64,000 nt of DNA from Balanoglossus misakiensis. Its lineage: Eukaryota > Hemichordata. A program made the position numbers and the translations under genes. Shown piece by piece: positions 12,254 to 25,200 of the stretch. A model generated the notes under the pieces. It saw only the letters and a list, made by a program, of their open reading frames with translations, did not search any database and was not told where the DNA came from. Where the stretch lies: positions 248,001-312,000 of the forward strand of contig CM082577.2 in assembly GCA_040954595.2 (NCBI GenBank), in the 5' to 3' direction. Within the stretch, counting starts at the first letter, position 1. Every line of letters begins with the position of its first letter.

Positions 12254-14710
12254 TGACCTTGCTGCATGACTCAAAGTCATAACATGCATGCCAATATTTG
12301 CAGAACAGTTAAAATTTATCGAATGGTAAATGACAAAACTTTTGACAGTGTGTGCAAATCAGTATATCTAACAATGCTGCAAATATTTTTTGTTACGAAG
12401 AAAGCAACAACTTGTTGTACACCCAACCTTTGTTCTTGTAATCATAATAATACTCTGTACTACCTGTGAATATTCACACACTCTTAGTTGAGTTCTACTT
12501 ACACCATTCAGAAATTGTGTTCCATACATAAGGCTGGTGTGTGCATAGGTTCGTACTTATGTCGATATGAACGTACAGGTATATGATTGTACATAAATAC
12601 ATGGGTACATATATACATCCATACATATGTACAGTCAATCAACCAGACTGCTTTTTCATATCAATGCAAATTAGTTTAAAGTGACAATTTACTATATGCA
12701 TAGACAGTGTATACATAAAATTATACACACGGTCACTCCATGCATAGAATGACAATGTACGATGCAATTATATTGTCTACCTAATGCAATGGGGAAAAAT
12801 AATATTCCATTTGTTCTTTTTGTTCATATCAGTTGCATCATTCCATGTGAATGCAGTAAGATACTGAAGTTTGGGACCAAAAAAATACTCTTTAAATAAT
12901 AATAAGCCTCAATGCATTACTGTTATTGGGAGATTTAGTTCCATTAGGACATGGCATTTTGACATTGCTGTGTATCTCTTAAAAATAGTAGAATCTGAGA
13001 TGGGCATTTAATACTTGATAGAACTGGCCTCTGTAATTCAATTCCCCAAAAATTCTGATTTGCAGGGGGATATGCATGTAGGGATGATAGCACAATTCTA
13101 CCACATTGGTCATATTAGGGCATAGATAAAACTGAACTATATCATTACAATGCACAAACCACAGACAAGTTCTTGTATATTTTTGCAAAATACACATTTT
13201 TTGATGCCTGTAAATTATATATTCCAAAGGTTTTTTTTTAAATTTCTTATCTAGAAATTTCAGTACATGTATATTATCTGAAGTTTGTATTTCCATTTAT
13301 AGAAATATGCATGTGTGTATATTTATGATGTGATTACTAATTGTTTAAGTTAGTCTTAATGATTTGATTTTATTTAAAGACCAAGAAAAAGACACCTCTA
13401 TCGGGCCAAATATTTGATGGCATTGTTATGTACTTAAAAGAATCATAGCTAATTTGTATTGAGTTTTTTCCCCCCAGAGTTGTAATGCTTTAAATGACTG
13501 TGATGTTAGAAGGGATTTTCTGGAATAATGTAGGGACACGTTGACAGTTTAACCCTGTTTCCAAGTGTAATGATCCAACCATAGCAATGATCTTGATGAA
13601 GGGGCTTAGATTACATTTTCTGGTGTCATTGGTACATGAAAAAATCTTTCTGGAAAATTAAAAAAATTTAAACTTTCTTTAAAATATTTTTTTTACTTTT
13701 CACTACCAAAGAGTTTCATTTGATTTTCTAGAATTGAGTTGTGCAATTTGTGGGAAGTGTTTAAATTATTCCCCACCAAGTTGAACTGTATCATAATACT
13801 ATACCCCCTTATGATTTTCGTAGCCTGCATGTAGAAACTACCAAGTAATTCAGCTTGTCAAAAAGACTTGGCCATCGTAAAGCTGTAGGACTGTACCTAA
13901 GCATATTGTATTTTGGTTACACATATTTTGTTTGGCGTTTTTTGAAAAGTACTGGTAGTTGAAAATAGGACTATGGAATAAAAATGTCGCACATTGACTA
14001 CTCCCGTGTACTCTGAAGGAAAGAGACACAGATGAAGTCACATGACAGCAGTGGACATGCTCTTTAGATTGTAGTTTTAAACGTTCTTTGAAAACTTTGT
14101 TGCAGAATTATGGTGAAAAAAATTAAATTATGGTATTGTTTTAGTATTATGATGTTGCTACGTTTCTAAACTGCTATGCAATACCATTCTTCTCAAGTGT
14201 GTTTACGTTCACGTGATTTGTGTACTCGTCATTGCAAATATGGAGTAGGATCTCTCTCAGTGAGTGTCAGATTATCACAAGATGACGCTTTAACCTCCAC
14301 CTATTCTTTACTATCAATCACGTGATATGGCCATGTGACCCACGGCGTAGTCATTTCCAAATGACGGGCAACCAATATTTCGGCATCCAGTAAAAGATTT
14401 TCCGAGTATGTTTTTACTTTAGAACTGCCAGACACGTAACATGTATCAGGTATGGTGCCTTGTCAGCCTCATGGAGTTTCATCTGCGCAGTCTTTGTCTG
14501 CACCACGTTGTTGAAGTTGCCCGTCATCTGGAAATTTTAATGCTAACGTACCTGCCGCCTGAGCGCGTCTGACGTCATTTGATATTGAAGAATACACGGA
14601 GTTGGACCAGTCTGTAGGGCGAAAGTGTTAAGAGAGATTACATTCTTGTTGAAACGCTTGCGAGATTCCAGAAGCAGCTAATATTGCAACTACGGCTATC
14701 AACCTGGCCC

Positions 14711-14716
14711 AATAAA
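14711..14716 (+). terminator. candidate polyadenylation signal for sphingosine kinase
   Basis: Canonical AATAAA about 2.7 kb after the stop codon. An earlier AATAAA is at 13977-13982. Which is used cannot be told from sequence. Confidence 0.3.
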
Positions 14717-14790
14717 CAGTACAGAAAACACCATGAGCAAGTTTCAACTTTTTGAGTGCAATGTTATACGATCTCCTGGTTGGACTTCCC

Positions 14791-14887
14791 TTAATCCTTT
14801 CACCCCCAGTTCACTCTTTAGAGGTCAAACCTTACCTTAGAAAGCAATGGTTTTGGACTGAACCATGGTGGTTAAAGGGGATTTTAA
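14791..14887. repeat. MITE-like element, copy 2 (inverted relative to copies 1 and 3)
   Basis: Begins ttaatcctttcaccccca, contains ctctttagaggtc and ttttggactgaaccatggtgg, and ends near aaaggggattttaa. The interior is the reverse complement of copies 1 and 3. Confidence 0.65.
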
Positions 14888-15855
14888 CCTTTAAACTGTG
14901 TACAAATGGGTGTACAAATGTTTAGCCAGGCATTGTACTGTATAAAACATATTTTCTGCCATGGCTCATTACATTATTTTTCGTACTGAAAAAACATGGA
15001 ATCAAGGTAATTTTACTATGACCTTTTTGATGCAGATAATCATATTGTAGATGTCAGGTTTGACATTGGTTTCTGAGTGGACCTGAGCAATTGTCTTTTT
15101 GTACATGTATAGAAAATTACTTCAAGTTTTTGAGGTATGCTAAAATATGTTTCTTGTGTGTGTGTTTTGACTCTGGGACACTTTTCTCCCAGGAGTGATC
15201 TAAATACTTGAATATATTGAGTGACAGCAAATGATTGTGCTGTGTTTGATAATTAATGGGTTGAGTCAGAACTTACCTAATCTGATGCTGTTTCTGATGC
15301 TGGTGGCATTACAGACAGGTTCAGTTTTGGACGGGATCTGAAACAGATTCTGAATCTAATTGTTAATCTTGTGGTGTTTGTTCTATCACACAATGCCTCA
15401 TCCTTTAAAACCTAATACCTGTTGGAATTTTGCTGCTATTATTTTCATGCCTGTGTGAAATTTGACTGTGACTGGATTTGATTGTATTACGTTTTGTTAA
15501 TATTGAATGTTAAGATTGTATTAATGTTACATGATTAAAATCATTTGTATTTGTGATAGGTCTGTCTCACAGGGTCATTACTGTCAGACTTTGGCATGAC
15601 ATGTTAGCAAAATACGCAATCAGATTATCAGAACAATATCCCCCCTTACAAGTCAGCTATAAACAGCTCACACTATACGAGTCCAGCTATGCTGTACAAA
15701 AGGGAACACAAACCAGTTGGCATGTTTCTGTAATCACTCTGAGTATTCAAAGAAAATGACTCGTTCACCAGTGTTAGACGCCACAGATCATGATCCAACA
15801 GCCAAATTCACATGCCCTGCAATTTACACAACTCTGCCCTTTCTTCAAAGATGGT

Positions 15856-15946
15856 TTACCCTTCCACCACCATGGTTCAGTCCAAACCCATTGATTTCTA
15901 CGATAAGGTTGGACCTCTAAAGAGGGAACTGGGGGTGAAAGGGTTA
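15856..15946. repeat. MITE-like element, copy 3
   Basis: A 91-bp copy beginning tttacccttccaccaccatgg and ending gggggtgaaagggttaa, with interior ttggacctctaaagaggga. The inverted ends are less perfect on the left than the right. Confidence 0.65.
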
Positions 15947-16153
15947 AAGGCAAATAGTCACATATGCAAATTTAGCCACAGGTAGAATGAAAATGACTCA
16001 GATCAAGGCATGTAATAAGGGGTTATAAGTACACGATCTTAAATAGGAAAAATATTACTTTATTGTAAAAATATTCTACATAAATTACAAATTATTCAGA
16101 TGTGAATTTGATAAAATTTATTGAATAGAAAAATAATTTTGATGTTCTAAACA

Positions 16154-16159
16154 TTTATT
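16154..16159 (-). terminator. polyadenylation signal for FBF1
   Basis: AATAAA on the minus strand 44 bases after the FBF1 stop codon (16203-16205). A second copy lies near 16117. The position is typical for a short 3' untranslated region. Confidence 0.55.
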
Positions 16160-16202
16160 AAAAATATCAGACAATGATTGTATAGAAACATGCTAGAAAA
16201 TA

Positions 16203-19200
16203 TTAAACTCTCTGTGCACTGTGGTAAGGCATTGACGTCTTCAAGGATGCATTTTTCAGCGTTTCCAGATAGAAACTCTCATCTTCGAGGAAAGCTTTGT
16301 CCTGTTGTCATGGGAACAGAACAGACAAAGAGAACCAATGTTGATTGGCTGGCATTCACAATAGTTTTATAGCTTGTTCGGGTTTGATATTGTCTTGTGA
16401 AAGCAAAACTCCTGTTTCTTTAAAAACAATGTGCTTTCACTATGCAGTTTCTGATGACATTTCACAGGCATTTAAGTCAGTCACACAGATTCATAAATCA
16501 GACCAAAACTCGCCAAAAATACCCCCACCCATTACATGTATTGCCAAAAGATCAGGTTGATACACACCTTGTCTGCTGATAACTTCCACATCCTCAATGC
16601 ATTGTCCAACTCTGCCTGGGCCACAATATTCTGTAGTCCATCCTCCCTGTCCAAGATTATGGTCGATGATGGTGTGTGCAGCACTGGAGAGCTGGAGATG
16701 GGTTGCAGTATTTGTGTCTGTTCCAATACTGCTGGATTGGTTGCTGCATCTGAAATAAAAAAGGGACAAATAATCTCAGTGGATATCTATTGTTTTACTT
16801 TCATTTCCTCTTTTATTCTAGTATTGTAACTAAATAATTTTCAAGGAAAAAACAAACAAACATGACAATATTCTTGTGTTGATGTTTAAGTACTTACAAG
16901 TGTTGACCGTGCCACCACATTTTGTGCACATGACAGTCTTCCGTAGTTCTTCCAGTTGTCTTTGTTCCTTTGCCAGGTTGAGGCGATCCTTGAAAGTTAA
17001 AAAAAAATTACAACATATCAGTGGAACTTGTTGCACTTGAAATGAGAAAACTTGAAACAAGAAACTACTTTAAAGCAGTTGATTAAATCTAACCAAGGGG
17101 TAACACTGCTCATTGATTCATTACAATGAACAAGGTACACCAAACTTTCCCTTGAAACTCCCTTGTAAAAGTGCAATGATCTGAGTGTGCAGACCTGAGC
17201 TATTTGTTTCTCTGTGACCTTTAATACTTGTATCTGCGAATGTATTCCTGTCAGTCTCTGGTCATGTTCACTCTGTATTCTTCGAGCACTCTGCATGGCC
17301 ATGTCACCTTCCTCCTTGATTCTAGCAGCCTCCTGGAGGAAAGAAAACACAAATGATTTCCATCTCAGGGGGTTTGCCAATAATGCGCACGTCCCGTTTG
17401 ACACAAAAGCAACATGCACACAATGGATGTTTTGAACAATCTGGAGAAGGAATATGCTGTCAGTGCAAAAAAACATGACGCACATAAAATTTCCTGTTCA
17501 TGATAACCAAAATAGTGATTTGGTCACCCGCTGGGTGGGAATAAACAGGCTGTGTGGTTTTGTGCATTGATTTCAGTGGTTGGACAGTAATGTCAGAAGA
17601 GTGTGCTTGAGCAGCATCAGTTTTGTGTTATATGCCAGCTGGCTGATATCGTTCTATGAATACAGAAACATATACAACTCTACATGTACTCTGACACAGA
17701 AGTCCACTCAACAAAATTGATTTGCTTCACACACAAATCTGAGAGACAGTTCCATACTTACATGGACACTATCAGCAATCTCCTCTGATCGCTTCCTGAT
17801 TTGTTCGGCCACGTCTTGTAGTTTCATCTTTTCACGTTCAAGTTCTTCCTTGTAGGCTTCTAGTGCTCTCTTCTGCGAGGCGAGTCTCTCAGCTTCCTGC
17901 TTCAGCATGGTGTTCTTGCCTGCCATCTCTGCTCTCTGCTCTGCAATGGTGGTCATCAAACCTTCACGTTCGGCCTCCTCCTGCAAAGAACATATTTGAG
18001 TGATTAACACTTTCAACGCCACAGTCAACTTGCTGTCATCTTTCAAAAGATAAACCCTCAAATTTTTTCTACATTTTTTCTCAAATTTTGATTAACACTT
18101 GAAGACAATGGAAAATTACGTCCACTTGGTCTACAACATGCTGACTCTTGTTTGCCATTTCTTACTTTAAAATTATGCATTTCTTAGGCAGTGGCCACTG
18201 AAGTATAATTTTTCAGTCTCTTGAAGTCATAAAAAAACTTTAGAAAGGAACACAGAACCCACTCCAGACAACACACAAGGGGTAAACTGGAAACTGTCTA
18301 ATGTGCTCTAAAAGCACTCAGTTGTGATGTTTTCTTTGCTTTGTATTGGCAGATTTAGACAAACTGGTGGTGTTTTTGTTTTGACTGATTTTGATGGTGG
18401 TCAAAAGGTTAAAACACAATCCATAAAAAACAATATAAGACAGCCTCTAGCACTTGCAATGTTCATGTTTTCAAGTAGTATTTCACACACTGACCATTAA
18501 ATTTCAAGTACCAGTCTCATACATGTTGTTTTAAACACAACTGTTGGAATTTTATTTTGATTCAATATTATGGGTCAAAGGTCAAGCTGACTCCATCTGT
18601 TCCCTGGTTTGCCTATTCAATAGATTGTGAGCAATAAAAAATGTACTACAATGTGCTTTTCGCCATATGCCCTATGATAGTCTAGTGTTTATTTCCACAA
18701 AACAATGGTGAATACCACACTTTATATATAAAAGCATCACTTTATTCCACAAAGTAGCTGGCAGTGAACATTTTTTCTAAAATAAATTCACTGAGAATCC
18801 TTCAATATGGTGTTTATTTCTCCTCGGTATTTGAAATTGACTTGTCCCATTCTTATGATTACCTGCATATTTCTGGCACTGTCTCTTTGCTTGGTCTCCA
18901 GCAAAACTTTCTGAGAGGCAGAAAACTGCGCTCTCTCAGCAGCTAAGGTTTTCCTTTCCTCGTAAAGCTGGGCCATCACAGATTTCTGCTCAGCCAGGAT
19001 GTTGTCCTGTGAAGAAAAAACCAATGTACCAACATGACCTGCTGTGTGACCTTATCATCATGATGAGTTGCCAGTTTCATATAAAACCCAAGCAATTCAA
19101 CTATAATAAGACACCAAAATATAGTCAACATCAACTGCCCAAATTACCTTGGCTTTCTGAATATCAGCTCTCTCCACCAATAATTTCTCTGTCAGGATTT

Positions 19201-22200
19201 TCCTCTCTCCTTCCAACGCAATCTGTAAACTTTCTAACTTGGATTGTTCTTGTTTCACTTTCCATCTTTCCTGTTGAAAATGCAATGAGAAACAAGAATA
19301 TGATATGATCTGACAGGGGGCGGGTGGGTGGGAAGCACCATTGTCTGTTGACAGTCTGGGATTTGGAATCACCTTCCAAAGAAATGAATGTTGTGTACAA
19401 TCCACTCTGAGACTATAATCCCAGGCACTGCATTTCCTCAGCAATATACACATTTGTCCATTCTATGCCAAGGTTGTAAAAAGATTGACATCACTTGTAA
19501 TATCATCTTGGCACACAAGGCCACTTTGATTGATTTAGGACCCTGGTGGGCTATACAAATGAGATATGTAGGTCCATTAGCCGATAACCCAACCGTTCCT
19601 ATGGTTACACTACACTGTACCTGTTCCAACTGTTTGCTCTGTTCACTCATGTGACTTTCCATTCTGCTGATCAATTCTTGAAGTCTGGATCTCTCCTGGT
19701 CATTCTCTTCTTGCTGTCGGACTAACCTCTGCTGCAGAACTGTTGGGATTACGAAAAAAGCACCAAAAGTCATTCAAATGACAAGTGTTTTTTTACCTTC
19801 AAGGTAAACTCCACAGCTATAAAAAGATTATCAGTCTAACCTGGAAATGTTACAGTGAAACCTATTGAAACTAAACCCTGTTTTATAGGCTGGTATTAAT
19901 GCATATATTTCCTTCAAATACAAAGCTCAGTATGTTTACTACATGTATTTGAAACCACTGGATGTTTCAGAAAAAAACTGTTGCTGCATTAGCACCATTT
20001 AGACGAGTGTCTTTACTAATAAATTGTCACATATAATTATTTAACACTAACTTTTGAGTTGTTCATCTTTCTGTCTAGCTTCCATTTCTCTATCATCCAG
20101 ATTTGCATAGTGCTGATTTTCAACTTTGTGTTGCAAGTCTCCCAACTCCTTGGCATTGTTCTGTACTTGGTCAATCACTGTCTGTAAGGCCCTGTTAGAA
20201 AACACAAACAAAATCAGTGAACTAAATGATAGGAACTATATCAGTTTGGTACATGTTCATGAATTTCAACCAGAAATCCTGCAAGGATTAAAAATAGGGT
20301 TTGCGAAAACACATCACCATCTTTGTATGTTGCATCCATAATTTCCCTTTCTCATGTTAGCACAATGATTATTTTATTATTGTATAACCTTGTATGCGTA
20401 TGAGCTCCTTTGATTGTGTCAAGCTGAACTTCAAACGTTCTCTTCATTCTGCTCAATTCCATCGCATGGTCTTTCACCTGCTCTTCAAGTGCAAATCTGA
20501 AAGGAAAATACAACAAAAATGTTTTTACCTCATCCTGACACTCAGACAACTCTCTGATCCAAGATTATGACAAGTTACCTTTTCCATGCATACCTAACAC
20601 ACATTTTCATGCGAATTGCAAGCTTACTGAAAAATTTTACTAATGAAATTGTAATCACTTGGTATAGAAGACATCCATACCCACCACACGCCATTACAGT
20701 CTGAATCATCAACAATCTCCGAACTCAAAATTCAAACCTGAGTAATTCAGCAGGTGAAAGACAGCCAGGTAGATGTTAGAATTCAAATGTCAAATGTGAG
20801 TCTCCAATCTAACCTGTGTAATTCTTTCAGTTTATTTATTTCTCGGATTTTCTCATCTTCATACTCCATCATTTTTCGATGATGTGACTGAATCAGGTCT
20901 GATTTCTGCTGGTCTACAAGTTTGATCTTTGCTGTGTACTGAGAAATCAAATCTTCATTCTCATTTTTAAGTCTCTTCTCTCGACTTTCGGCTGCTTCCT
21001 CATACACCTGGAGACGTCTCCTGATCACAAAGAAATTCAATCTCAATGTTAGTGGTGGGTTTTCAACAGTGTTTAGATATACATGACTGGAGCACACCGA
21101 TATTTCTTTGAGGCCATTTCATTTTGTCAAGCAAGCACATCTTTCTAGTGTTGACAAACTTTATATCCTACCTGTGAGTTGCTTCTAGAGACTTCAGATC
21201 TTCCTGGAATCTCTTCTTGGAATTATCCAGAGTCACTTCCAGGTATTCCTTCTCCAGCTCCAACCTACGGATCTGTATGGAATGACAGTATAAGTGATTG
21301 AAAAATAACTTCTTTACCAGGGTGGATAATTTATGGCATCACAGAGAATGATGCCAGAGAAAAGGAATATTGGCTACAAACAGATGAACCAGATATAACA
21401 TGTCACTCCAGGCAAATGAAACCCCACATGATGCATAGCTACAAATACTAAATACCGAACCTACCTGACTTTGTAGCGCTGTCATGTTCATGGACATATC
21501 AGCCAACAACGGCATCTGCGGAGCAGCACTTTGTAACTGAAAAACAATGATGACTAGTGTTTCAGTGACGTTTCAATGATGAGAAATATGACCAATAGTG
21601 TTATTTCACAAGTAACCTAAAAAACAACATAGTGATTCACATGATATGAAATATCCTGCGATGATTGATCACTGTTGTCAAATCCTAATAGTGGGTAGTG
21701 GAATCTTTCAAGAAACTATCTGTATGAAATGCCAGCTTCACCAAGAAAACGGTATTCTCAGTAACCCAATGTGTGTTGAAAATTTATCTGTTTAGGTATT
21801 GCATTTCTTGTTACTAGTGTTGGTGCCTGTTTCAAGAACAAAGCTCACGGCATCACAGCACAATGTACAATGTACTGAAGTTGACCACTTCAATCACAAC
21901 ATGTCATTCTGGACAGATATGCTGATTTTATGGATCCTGCAACTTACCTGTGCTTTCATCAATTCCTCCTGTAGTTTCTGTTGCTCTTGATTTCGTTTTT
22001 GTTGTTCTCTGATTTGTCTTTCTATCTCAGCTTGTTGTTGTTGCTGCATGAATCTCATCTGTTCTTCCTGTTGTTTTCTCATCTGCCTCTGCATTTCTTC
22101 CTGATAAAAATAACACACACACAATAATCAGGGGTTGCTCAACTCAGAGCTTTCATAATCTTCGGATAGAAATTGATGGTTCTCATTGGTAAGTTGATCT

Positions 22201-25200
22201 TCTCTTGAGGCGAATCGGGGTCAAAGGATTACATTCCTTCAGCAAGTGTACATTCCAAGTAATCATAAATAGTCATTTTCATCCATTGTCAGTACCTGTT
22301 GCTTGACAAAGTCAGCACTGGCTCCAGTCATATACGATGTCATCGCAGGCTGTGGTGCTGTGGACGAGTCCATTGTGGGTGAAGACCTTTGTTGCTGTCT
22401 CTGCTGTTCCTGTTTCTGTTTCATTTCTTGTCTCCAGTGGGGCACTCTCTTTGCACTCTCTATCGACACTGCAGGTCTTGCCTGTTCCTGCCTATTAGGT
22501 GCCTCAGGGTCTCCAGGTCCCATATGTCCCATCTGGGCCAGGTGTTCTGCCATGGCCGCCGCCCTGGGACTCATTGTGGAATTCTCCGGTTCATCTGTGG
22601 GAGACATACGACTGAACATTGATGACAAATGCATTTCACTGTCTGCACCTTTGCCCTCAGAATGCCAGTGCTTCAATCTGTGATTATGTTATGGAGATTT
22701 CTGTTTCAAGGAATACAATCATTTCTAATCATCACATGCCCATATACGGTTAAAACTTCAACAGACCATGTGGTGGTGCACTTTCGCGTGTGGCCATCCA
22801 AGTGAAAATCTGTGTATGGCTAGATCTCCACTTTCCATGGTAACTGAGGTTAAAAAATTGGCATATTACGGTGACTGTATATCTTTAAGTACAAATTACC
22901 TGAGAAGTCTGAAGGCAAATCCCTGTGTGGACGACCACGTTTTGATGAATCCCAAGGAAATGGTGATCTGTTACAACAACAAAAAAGAGAGAAATTTTAG
23001 CATGATATACAAATTGAAGTATGTCACTCTGTGTCATCATGTGGTGGGTGCATTCTTTGGTATTATCTCTTGTGCCGGGGGAAAGTATGATATTATTCAC
23101 AGGAAATCTTTGTCAACTAAGAGAATGTGACAATGGCTTGAATGATGAAAAGAAATTCAGGCTCTGGATCAGGATGTACACATATCTTATCAATTGGGAA
23201 AGTGTTTTTAAGAAGTGAAAGTCATAAAACTGGCTGATCTGTTGTGCATGCCAACTCTTGAACCTCAGAATTTTCTATTTGAAAAGGAACTGGTGAAAAG
23301 CAGAATTTTCTTTTAAACAAAGTGATGGTTCACAAAAATGTCCAAGAAGATCTGATATTCATAAGAATGAATGACACATAAGAAGAAAGAAGTGAGCTTT
23401 CAATGAAAGATAGGACAGATTACCAAGAAATTTAATACCACAGACTTTGCAATCACAAATGACCACAAAATAATAATCATATAATTTTTTTTAAATACAA
23501 TACTTTATACCATCAAAAACAAAAAACAAATCAGTTATTTAGAAAAACAATCATTTTGATGAGGCATATCACCAGTACATAAAAATCATTTTAAATATTT
23601 TCCTGTAACCTGTACAGTACACACAGAGAAAGTATACATATGTTGAATGGGTAGACACTATTGCAGTTCTAACCCCACACATACAAACTCAAACATGTAC
23701 ACACGCATTGCAGTTCTAACCCCACACATACAAACTCAAACGTGTACACACGCATACAGAGTATACACCCAGATGTAGGGATAGAAAGTTGACAACCTGT
23801 ATAAAAGGTCAAAGTAGAACTTTAAAAGAACATGAAATCATGAAATTAGCTTGGACAGAAAAGTTATAAAGTTATTACATTTGATGTGTTATGGTAGGTA
23901 GCACTTACAGCAGTAGTTGGTATCAAAATACCCAGGTAGATTGGAAGCAGTTGAAATAAAAAATATATATTAATAAAAAAATGAATGGATATGAAACCAT
24001 TTAGGACTATTGGTTATTACTGCAAATTAAGCATAAAAAAATTAAAAGGAAGTTGGGGAGGTAATCAAAACAAAAATGCTACAAATATGTACCTACCTAT
24101 ACCTACATATTAAATTACACATTGATGTACCCACACAAGCATAAGCAAAACTAGAGTGCATGACAATGCAAAACTGGTTTCCTCAACCAGTAACCATATA
24201 ATTACTAGCCAGTGACATCAGAACTGCACATTTACACATACTATGTAGGTTAGTGTCTGCAACATTATGATAACATTTACATCTTCACAAACACATAGTG
24301 GCTCAAGCTGTCTGAAGGGATAAACTCATTCATGATCAATCAATATAATAACCAGTTGTTTGTTTTGTGAACACTTCTTCACTACAAACATTTCCTGTCA
24401 ACAAATAAATACTAGTACATATATTGCAGTATCACATTCCACTGAAATGTTGGTATCTTTCATCATTAATATTTGTAACATCTGTACTACACTTACGTTG
24501 TTTCTCGTTTGGCGGGTGCAGTGAACAAATCCAGTCCACTCTCATCGGGTGTGGTGGCACGTTTTGGTGGCGTGATCTGTCGAGGCCTGGAGTAAAAAAA
24601 ACACAATTTAATGAAATGAAAACATTGTCAGTATCAAAAGATTTGTGTAGTGGTATAACATTATTTGCAGCGTGCATGTAGGTGTAGGCATACACTTATT
24701 TCTATGGCCATCTTACGTCTGGGGTTTTCATGAAGAAAGGTGCATATTTTTTAAAATATCAATACTGCAGTGCTTACTGTACAAGTGAATCTGGATCAAT
24801 ATCTGCACCCAAACCCAGATAGTCTGCACCAACTGACGGTGTTGAATCAGTGGCTTTACTTTCGTCTTTCCTCATCATGGGACTCACAGAGGGCGCCCCT
24901 GGTCTGGACGCTGTAGTACTGGGTTTTGATTTGACTGGTTCAGGGTCTTTGCCACCAACTGCTAGCCCCAGCCAATCATCAACGGCGCTGGATTTGCTCT
25001 GAGAGTCTCCAAGTCCCAGCCAATCAGACTGCTTCTTGGAACCACCCCTGCTGTCAGTGGTGTCTTCATCTTCAGCAAATCTGAATAAATGATTGAAGGG
25101 AGTTTAGCGTCACAATTAGCAACTGGAACAACAAAGTATCACAAATGGGCTGTTTATTCAATAAGATAAACAAATACACATATTGGTAATCTGGGCAACT

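Larger units (their letters stand above)
12010..16202. other. 3' untranslated and intergenic region between convergent genes
   Basis: No exon recognised on either strand. It probably holds a long 3' untranslated region of the kinase mRNA: the first half is AT-rich with many acatgta-type words, and AATAAA occurs at 13977 and 14711. A perfect hairpin (15-bp arms, 2-nt loop) spans 12222-12253. About 14200-14650 is richer in CpG and contains several cacgtg-like E-boxes. Two MITE-like copies lie at 14791 and 15856. Confidence 0.6.

Noticed and set aside
22303-22683. 126-codon plus-strand frame opposite an FBF1 exon
   Set aside because: Antisense shadow of FBF1; low-complexity Cys/Leu runs mirror the Gln/Ala-rich sense strand.
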